DNA of 64,000 bases. It comes from Zasmidium citrigriseum. Lineage: Eukaryota > Ascomycota > Dothideomycetes > Mycosphaerellales > Mycosphaerellaceae. Positions 57,550 to 64,000 of this stretch are shown in pieces. The notes below the pieces were generated by a model. It did no database searches. It was not told the origin of the DNA and was given only the letters and a program-made list of their open reading frames with translations. The position numbers were made by a program, and so were the translations under genes. How positions within the stretch are numbered: the first letter of the stretch is position 1; each line of letters starts with the position of its first letter. Where the stretch lies: positions 186,001-250,000 of the forward strand of contig NHNW01000024.1 in assembly GCA_002786025.1 (NCBI GenBank), written 5' to 3'.

Positions 57550-60500
57550 TCAATCATCCGAGAATCCACCTTCTCCCAGATCAACTTTTCCAATCGACCA
57601 CACCTCCCTCTCATCCTCCATCTCATCACTGGTAAGACCAAGTCCACCAGCACCACCCTCAGCCTCCTTCCTCTCCTTAGCCTGGTTACTAAGTCGCAAA
57701 GCAATACGCTTGAAGTACTCCTGAATGCTCCTCTTGTCTCCCGGACCAAGACTGGCTCCCGGACCTTGCATGTACTTGTCGAACACGGCGCTCTCTTCCT
57801 CTACGACCTGGAAGATTGACAGGAAAGCCGCTTCGGCAGAGAGCTTTACGGGGATGACGGGGTCGCGCACGCTCTTGAAAATTGGCGGGACGAGGATGTT
57901 GAGGTGCGGGCGGATGAGCTCGTTGTTCTGCCGGCTGACGGTGCGGATTACGACCAGGGCGAGACGACGGGTGTCGACTGGCTTACCTGCTGGTATGACT
58001 GCCGCCAGCGCTTCAAGGATTGGCTTGCTTGCCTCGAAGCTCTTGTTGCCAGTCTCGGTGAGCAGGTACTTGCCTGCCGCCAGCACGGAGTTGTCTGCGA
58101 TGAAAGGCTGGCTGCTGCCGACGCCTTGTACAATCAGCGAGCGAGTGATCTCATCCAGGTTTTCGGTAAGCGTCTCTGGAGCTTCGACCAGAACAGCGTT
58201 GAGCGCCAGGACAGACGAGTGGCTGAAGTCCTTGGTCAAGACGCGAGCCTTGATGAGTTGGGTAGCAGCATCCGCGGGCAACACTTTGATCAGTGCACCA
58301 AGCAGCTTGGCGTAAGTGATGTTCATGGTGTCATCGCCGTCACCAGATTCGGAATCGATGAGTGCAAGAATGGAGTTCCTGGACACGTCGTTCATATTCG
58401 CACCAGCCTTGCTCACGACCTCATACAACGCCTTGAGCATGGCGTTTCTAACTCCCGAATCGCTGGTCTTGGATCCGGTGACCAACTCGGCAATGAGCGG
58501 GTCAATACGAGGAGTCATGGTGATAAGAGTACCCAATGCACGAGCAGCTCTTGATCGTAGAACTTCGCTCGAGGGATCGGCAAGCGACTTCGCGAACGTG
58601 CGCTGGAGTTGCGGCAAGAACGGCTTCAAGAATGTTGGGATCTTCTCCAGCAGGTTGTTCAAGGTGAGGAGAATTGCCGCCTTGAGCTCCGTAGATCGCT
58701 CAGAAACCACACGGATGAGCGGACCAGTGATTTGAGTCACGAATGGTCTCAAGCTCTCCGCGCTGGTGCGGTCGATCAGGTCTGACAGAGCAAGAGCAGC
58801 CTGAGTTCGCTGCTCTGCAGAACCATTCATCAAACCTTGCAAGAAGATTGGCAGAATGGCGTTGATGCCTTTGGGTAGCGAGAATCCGGGCAGTGCATGG
58901 CCAGCGACGCCGACCTGGTTGAGCGTCTGTCTGGTCGATACAACCAACGACTCCATCTCCTCTTTCCGCAGCTTCTGCATGAGTGCGTTCAATGCGGTCC
59001 AGGCAGCCTTGACGACCTCTGAATCACGATCATCGAACGCAATCAGCAGAGCACGGATGAGGTCAGGGTAGTAGCGAGAGAAGTCAACATCTGTAGCTTC
59101 GAAGAACCTGGCAAGATGGAGGTCGGCGGCAGCACGACGGCGGTGGTCATCGTGCTTGGCAAGCGTGAGCATCGCGCTCATCATGGTGTTCAGGCCATCA
59201 TACTCGTCCACAGAGAGCAGAATTGTGTCGAAGGAGGTGTCGAGGTCTGACTTGAGCTCTTCATCCTTGCAGCCCACGATGTTGTCCATGAGAGCGTTGA
59301 GGATGTTGGGAAGTCTTCTCGTCATCGACGCGCTGGCAACCTCCGCGAGCGACGCCAGGGCCTTTGCGTTGAAGCCCGAAATTGGCGAAGTGAGCAAGGT
59401 TGGCAGCAAGTTGGGCAAGATGATGTTCGATCGTGTAGCCTCCGTCAGAAGTGTCAGGAGAGCAGACAAAGCATTGTCCTTATCTTCCTCAGAGCGTAGG
59501 AGATTGAGCAGGTGAGGCAGCACTTGGTCAACAGCACGCTTGCCGAGGACTCTCTGCAAGGCATCGAAAGCCTCCGCAGCAGCCTCCCGAACATCCTCGT
59601 TCGAATCCACAAGTGCAGTTCGCACAATCGAGATGAGGGTCTTCTCGTAGTCCTCGAGTGACTCTGGAGTAGCAGAGGTGATCAGCTCGCGCAGAGCAAT
59701 GCAAATACCTTGCCTGGAATCGGTATCCGTTGCAGTCTGCAGTCCCTCCTCGAGCGTAGGCAGAAGCGTTGCGAGCACGCCTTCCCCAGCTTTCCTAATA
59801 AGTTCGCCGAGAGCATTACCAGCAATGACCTTCTGTTCCATGTTGGAGCTTGCCAGCCTACGAATGAGCAGCTGGGTAAGAATCGGGATAAGCTCGCGGA
59901 GCGTGCGAGGTGACGAGACAAGAGCCTTCCAGACACCCATAGCAGACGAGCGTACGAGGCCAGAGGTATCGCAGCGACAGATATACAGAGCCGATAGCAC
60001 TCTGTTCCGCTTCTCTTCACCAAGTGCTTCGATGAGAGATTGACCGGCTTCGTTGGCTCCTTCTTCGAGATCTTCAGCTTCAGCCTTGCCACTGATACCA
60101 GTAAGGTTGAATAGCAGATCACCCACAAGCTCGACGGAACTGAGACGGATACGATAGCTGTCATCGGCAAGACCACGCTCCAGTTCGGGCAGGAGGAGAT
60201 CGACCGAGCGAGCCGCGAAGTTCTTGACAAGCAACCGACCTGCACGGAGAGCAGTGTCTCTGATGGACTCGACATCGTCTGCAAGACCAGCCAGGATCGG
60301 CGGGATGATCTTGGCCAGGTAGTTCGAGAAGCTGTTTCCGAAGCAAGCTGGCAAGAAGATGAAGAGGGACATGAAGCCCTCGCGGACAGATGCCTTGGAG
60401 CTGGAAACGTTCTGCAGAATTGTAGGCAGGGTCTCCTCGAGTCGGCTGGTACCGAGACCAGCAAGCACTTCGGACAGTGCTTGAGCGGATCCGAGACGAT

Positions 60501-63500
60501 CGCCAGCACCAGTATCGGCCTTGAGCGTAGACATCAAGCTTGGAATAAGGTCTGGAAGAGCGTCTTCGCCAAGCTTCTCGATTGTTGAACCAAGAGCCTT
60601 CGAAGCAGTGGCACGGGTCGTTGGCACAGGATCGACGACAGCCACTCGTAAGCCAGCGACTAGGATTGGAAGATGCGCAATGAGATCCTTCTTCTCCGTG
60701 AGATGCGCAAGACTGCCGATGATTTGAGAAGCCTTGCGCTTGGTAGCTGATCGATCGCCCAGGCCGCGCTCAAGAATACGGACCACCAAGGCCAACGAAG
60801 GAGCATCCAGGTAATGGATGAAGCTGACCTTGATCAAAGCGTCCAGTGCATCATCCGTGTATTTGGTAGGATCGCTCAAAGCCTTCAACAAGATGTTGAC
60901 TTGACTCTTGACTTCTGGATTGCTGATGACTTCTCCGAAACGTTGCAAACTTCTATTGGCGGATGCCCGCACTTCCTTGTGGCTATCGTTGAGAACCTCT
61001 GTGAGTGGCGGAATGATGTCTGGGAGAGAGACAGCAAGCTGCTGAGGGTCAAGGTAAGCCATGGCTCCCAACGAGTCGCAGGCGCCCTTCTTGCTTCGCC
61101 ATTGCTGCTCATCCAAGCCCTCCAACAACTGTGGCAAGACTTGCTTGACACCGTATGAGCTGAGGCTAGCAAAGCAAGTCTTTGCAGCATCGAGGCAGGC
61201 CTCTCTGACATCGGTGCTTGAGTCGCCGAAACCTGCGAGGATTTGAGGAACGATTTGAATGACATAAGGTTCGAAGAGGCGTCCCAGGAGCAGCGAGAGC
61301 AACTCGAACGCGAGGAAAGCTCCTTGGCGTTCGTTCGGGTCCTTCTTGTTCTCTGTAGCGCTTCGGAGGGTTGATAACAGCCGGGTCTCCTTCATGATCG
61401 AGATGCCGCGACCCTTGACGATACCTGCCAGACCATATGCCGCGCCACGACGAGCTGCGTACTTCTTGGCGTGCAAAGTCTCATCGATCATCTGCTGCAG
61501 ATATTGACTGGCCTGGTCAAGCGAGGCGCGGACCAAAGGCGGCAGACACTGCGCGACAGCATACTGCACTGATTCGGATGGAGTGCTGAGAGTTGACAGC
61601 AAGCGATTGACGACCTGAGGAATGCGCTGGTCGCCCTTTGGCAAGTGCCTGGCAAGGGCACCGTATAGAATGACAACGGCCTCGTTGACCAGATCTTGCG
61701 TCTCTGAATTGCTGGTCGAGCCCAGGGTGTCTTCGCAGAGCTTCATGAGAGCCTCAACTTGATCTGCGCCGCGGACTGATACTATCGTCGTCGCGGCTTC
61801 GACCATGCTGTCTCTCACTGTGATGCTCTTGTCACTCAGTGGGCCCTTCTGAATCAAGAAGTTCATGAACGGCTGCAGTTGATCCGTTGGGAAGCTCGAT
61901 GCCAGTTCCTTGAACGCGAGAGCAAACCCGTGCCTTGCTTCCCATGGATCCGACATGTCTTTCTTAACGGGCATGCCGTATCTGTCCAGCTCGGGCTTCT
62001 TGGGCTTCGCTGCTTCCATGTAGGCATCTTGCAGTTTCTTGAGAACATCAGCGAATTTTGGCGGATGTTCTGTCACGGCTGCCGCCACAGCTCGCGCAGC
62101 GGCTCTTCTGAGCTGGGAGTCCTTCGACTGTAGGTATGGCAGACACTGCTCGGCGGCCTGCTCGGTGATCTTGAGCTCGTTCTCCTGCCAAATTTCGTGC
62201 GCGATTTCAGCATTCTCTGCATCATCGTCATGGCAGGCCAGCCAGATTTCTTCATAAAACTCTCGATCTGTCAGCTCAAGTTCCGCGCTGATGGCCTGTA
62301 ATACAGCATTCCGCACTGAAGTGTCCGAAACAATAGCTCCTTTGACAGCGGTGTCAGTCTCGGCAGTGTCCATGCTGGGGGCGACATGGCGACACAGATC
62401 TGCAAAGCAATCTTTGAAGGCTCGGAAGTGCTGCGTATATGACTGCATGGCAGCGATCAAAGTGCTGAGCAGCTTCTGGCGCGGGAGTCGAGTATCAGCG
62501 CAGACCGAGGTGTGGAACGAGAGAAACTCGATTGCAAGTACGATTTGCTCGTCTGCATCTTCGCTGGATGCCCGATCGATGCCTCCATTCTCCAATATGA
62601 GGAAGATCAAAGCCACAATGTAGCTCAAAGTGACGGTATCGAAAGGCCGCTGCTCTCCAAGGAATCTGATTCTGTACAAGATCCGTGTTACGAGATCTCC
62701 GAGTGGCTCAGCTAAGAGGTTTTCTGGCAGAATTGTGATGCCCGCAGATCGTAGGGTAGCGACACCAACGAATGGACGCATTGGACCGAGACGATTGGAT
62801 GTTTTCTCTGCACAGCGTAGGTAGCCAAGAGCGGCGGCATCGCCGAGGATGAGTGCAGCGCCTGCTTGAATAGCCTCAAACAAGAGCTTCACTGCAGAGC
62901 CAAACCATGTTTCGGCCTCTGTCGGGGGTCCCGTTGCCAGCGCAGTGATGAATCCGATGCCTCGTCGAAGACGAGCATCCACCTCTGCTACATTGCTTCT
63001 AATCTCTGCTTCCTTCTTCAACTGCGCATTGACCTTGGCTTGCTCATCGGCAGTGAGCTTCTTCGTCTGTCCTTTCTTGGCGGCAAGTTGAGCTCTGAGT
63101 TCCTCTTCCCACTTGAGGGTGTCGTAGTCTTTGTCGCCTTTGCTGACTTGTCTCGCTTGAGGTTGCTTGGAAAGTACGTCGACAAATGCTGTGCCTTCTG
63201 GAGTACGGTATATTGCAGCTTCTGTAGGTCCAATGTCATCCAGTTGACTCGGGTTGAGATCTATTGTCATCTGAGCAACGATTAGCGGTGTCAACACATC
63301 AGGCGCGACGAAAGCAAGGTCAGCTGCGGCACTGTAGGCGGCGGTTTGGAAGGCAGGCAATGGCTTCCAGATGGGATTCTCGGTGATGGCCAGTATTCGG
63401 ACCAGGCAATCTTTGGACGACTTCTCGGCCAGACCACCAGGGTCGACTCCTGTGCGGAGGCACAGCTCGATCCAAGGAGCCTTCGATACCAGTTGTGGCC

Positions 63501-64000
63501 GGCAGAGAACAAGCAGAGCTCTCAATTGAGCCTCGAGCGTTTCCCTGTCGAGATCCATCCCGAGCTTCGTAGTAGTCTCCGGGTCCAGGCAGATAGCTCG
63601 GATCACTTTGTGAAGCTCGTCGCGGCCGGATTTGGACGCCATAGCGGCGCTGTCTTTCGTCTCCAGTTCAAGATCTTCGCACCACTGCCAAAGGCCATTG
63701 ACCACCACCTGTGCAGTGCGCAACGGCGTGGCAGCATACAACAGTTGCAAAGCATTGACGGCTTCCTTCCTCACGCTCGGAGGAACGTTGATTGAGGCTA
63801 TGGTGTATATGATTGTCTGTGCCCAGGCAATTGCCAATGCCTCTTGCCCAATCTCTGTTTCCAGAGATGGAAACGCCGAGACAATGGCACGCAGAAACCA
63901 TCGCAGATCATCTTCTGCGGTCAGCTTCGTGTACACACGCGGATTCAACAAGAAAGAAGGCTTGGGCTCTGCCACGAGTACTTTGCTGGCGACGCCTGCT
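57550..64000 (-). CDS. GCN1: GCN1, eIF2 kinase activator (partial, N-terminus off the window)
   Basis: One uninterrupted frame gives the last 2149 residues of a protein usually about 2670 long, so roughly 500 N-terminal residues lie beyond the right edge. The frame stays open to base 64000; the codon at 63975 is GTG, not ATG, and is not a start. The visible part begins around AEPKPSFLLNPRVYTKL. Tandem HEAT repeats fill the chain, including the eEF3-like section (LFEPYVIQIVPQILAGFGDSSTDVREA, in segments) and, further on, the region that binds the RWD domain of Gcn2. Gcn1 works with Gcn20 on stalled or collided ribosomes to pass the uncharged-tRNA signal to Gcn2, which phosphorylates eIF2. The target of that signal, eIF2B, has its epsilon subunit in this same window. 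Confidence 0.96.
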   Translation of the reverse strand, partial: AGVASKVLVAEPKPSFLLNPRVYTKLTAEDDLRWFLRAIVSAFPSLETEIGQEALAIAWAQTIIYTIASINVPPSVRKEAVNALQLLYAATPLRTAQVVVNGLWQWCEDLELETKDSAAMASKSGRDELHKVIRAICLDPETTTKLGMDLDRETLEAQLRALLVLCRPQLVSKAPWIELCLRTGVDPGGLAEKSSKDCLVRILAITENPIWKPLPAFQTAAYSAAADLAFVAPDVLTPLIVAQMTIDLNPSQLDDIGPTEAAIYRTPEGTAFVDVLSKQPQARQVSKGDKDYDTLKWEEELRAQLAAKKGQTKKLTADEQAKVNAQLKKEAEIRSNVAEVDARLRRGIGFITALATGPPTEAETWFGSAVKLLFEAIQAGAALILGDAAALGYLRCAEKTSNRLGPMRPFVGVATLRSAGITILPENLLAEPLGDLVTRILYRIRFLGEQRPFDTVTLSYIVALIFLILENGGIDRASSEDADEQIVLAIEFLSFHTSVCADTRLPRQKLLSTLIAAMQSYTQHFRAFKDCFADLCRHVAPSMDTAETDTAVKGAIVSDTSVRNAVLQAISAELELTDREFYEEIWLACHDDDAENAEIAHEIWQENELKITEQAAEQCLPYLQSKDSQLRRAAARAVAAAVTEHPPKFADVLKKLQDAYMEAAKPKKPELDRYGMPVKKDMSDPWEARHGFALAFKELASSFPTDQLQPFMNFLIQKGPLSDKSITVRDSMVEAATTIVSVRGADQVEALMKLCEDTLGSTSNSETQDLVNEAVVILYGALARHLPKGDQRIPQVVNRLLSTLSTPSESVQYAVAQCLPPLVRASLDQASQYLQQMIDETLHAKKYAARRGAAYGLAGIVKGRGISIMKETRLLSTLRSATENKKDPNERQGAFLAFELLSLLLGRLFEPYVIQIVPQILAGFGDSSTDVREACLDAAKTCFASLSSYGVKQVLPQLLEGLDEQQWRSKKGACDSLGAMAYLDPQQLAVSLPDIIPPLTEVLNDSHKEVRASANRSLQRFGEVISNPEVKSQVNILLKALSDPTKYTDDALDALIKVSFIHYLDAPSLALVVRILERGLGDRSATKRKASQIIGSLAHLTEKKDLIAHLPILVAGLRVAVVDPVPTTRATASKALGSTIEKLGEDALPDLIPSLMSTLKADTGAGDRLGSAQALSEVLAGLGTSRLEETLPTILQNVSSSKASVREGFMSLFIFLPACFGNSFSNYLAKIIPPILAGLADDVESIRDTALRAGRLLVKNFAARSVDLLLPELERGLADDSYRIRLSSVELVGDLLFNLTGISGKAEAEDLEEGANEAGQSLIEALGEEKRNRVLSALYICRCDTSGLVRSSAMGVWKALVSSPRTLRELIPILTQLLIRRLASSNMEQKVIAGNALGELIRKAGEGVLATLLPTLEEGLQTATDTDSRQGICIALRELITSATPESLEDYEKTLISIVRTALVDSNEDVREAAAEAFDALQRVLGKRAVDQVLPHLLNLLRSEEDKDNALSALLTLLTEATRSNIILPNLLPTLLTSPISGFNAKALASLAEVASASMTRRLPNILNALMDNIVGCKDEELKSDLDTSFDTILLSVDEYDGLNTMMSAMLTLAKHDDHRRRAAADLHLARFFEATDVDFSRYYPDLIRALLIAFDDRDSEVVKAAWTALNALMQKLRKEEMESLVVSTRQTLNQVGVAGHALPGFSLPKGINAILPIFLQGLMNGSAEQRTQAALALSDLIDRTSAESLRPFVTQITGPLIRVVSERSTELKAAILLTLNNLLEKIPTFLKPFLPQLQRTFAKSLADPSSEVLRSRAARALGTLITMTPRIDPLIAELVTGSKTSDSGVRNAMLKALYEVVSKAGANMNDVSRNSILALIDSESGDGDDTMNITYAKLLGALIKVLPADAATQLIKARVLTKDFSHSSVLALNAVLVEAPETLTENLDEITRSLIVQGVGSSQPFIADNSVLAAGKYLLTETGNKSFEASKPILEALAAVIPAGKPVDTRRLALVVIRTVSRQNNELIRPHLNILVPPIFKSVRDPVIPVKLSAEAAFLSIFQVVEEESAVFDKYMQGPGASLGPGDKRSIQEYFKRIALRLSNQAKERKEAEGGAGGLGLTSDEMEDEREVWSIGKVDLGEGGFSDD

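Noticed and set aside
63973..63975. GTG as start codon of the GCN1 frame
   Set aside because: The frame stays open to the window edge and the visible part lacks the N-terminal fifth of GCN1, so the true start is outside the window.

Overview
This is a window of nuclear DNA from a filamentous ascomycete. The genes have short spliceosomal introns of roughly 48-140 bp (one reaches 213 bp) with GT...AG ends. Several families present are typical of filamentous fungi: Zn2Cys6 regulators, many MFS transporters, BTB proteins, and small proteins with an 'LPAELRE' start. Protein wording (SKN7, eIF2B epsilon, GCN1, Rqc2) suggests a Dothideomycete, perhaps Mycosphaerellaceae-like; that placement is inference. 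No rRNA, tRNA, CRISPR array, PKS or NRPS was seen.

Layout. 1-5.9 kb is gene-poor, with one small LPAELRE-type gene and one orphan reading frame. 5.9-15.7 kb holds an Ariadne-type RBR ubiquitin ligase, eIF2B epsilon, the response regulator SKN7 (seven exons, including a 17-nt microexon) and, divergently, an atypical peroxiredoxin. A 172-bp inverted-repeat element lies between SKN7 and the peroxiredoxin. 16.1-18.6 kb is a Zn2Cys6 regulator with a long gene-free upstream region. 22.4-23.2 kb is a second LPAELRE gene. 26.9-30.3 kb is the ribosome quality control factor Rqc2/Tae2. 31.3-36.5 kb holds an SDR, a polyamine-oxidase-like flavoenzyme and a divergent MFS transporter of HOL1-like type. 36.6-38.4 kb is a divergent BTB pair. 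38.7-41.8 kb is coatomer zeta and, divergently, a predicted mitochondrial PPR-like protein.

43.2-57.4 kb reads like a catabolic island: a regulator-like protein, an MFS sugar porter, a divergent SMP-30/gluconolactonase, a Zn2Cys6 activator, a monocarboxylate-type MFS, a DUF1593 nucleoside-hydrolase-like enzyme and a second divergent sugar porter. 57.5-64 kb is the large C-terminal part of GCN1, which runs off the right edge.

Working together: SKN7 and the peroxiredoxin fit one oxidative-stress theme. The flavin amine oxidase and the HOL1-like transporter could couple polyamine uptake and oxidation. The 43-57 kb genes could take up and open a sugar lactone or glycoside. GCN1 and eIF2B epsilon both act in general amino acid control, but they are far apart and probably neighbours by chance. 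All exon joins were read by eye from splice signals and reading frame; each multi-exon model sums to a whole number of codons.
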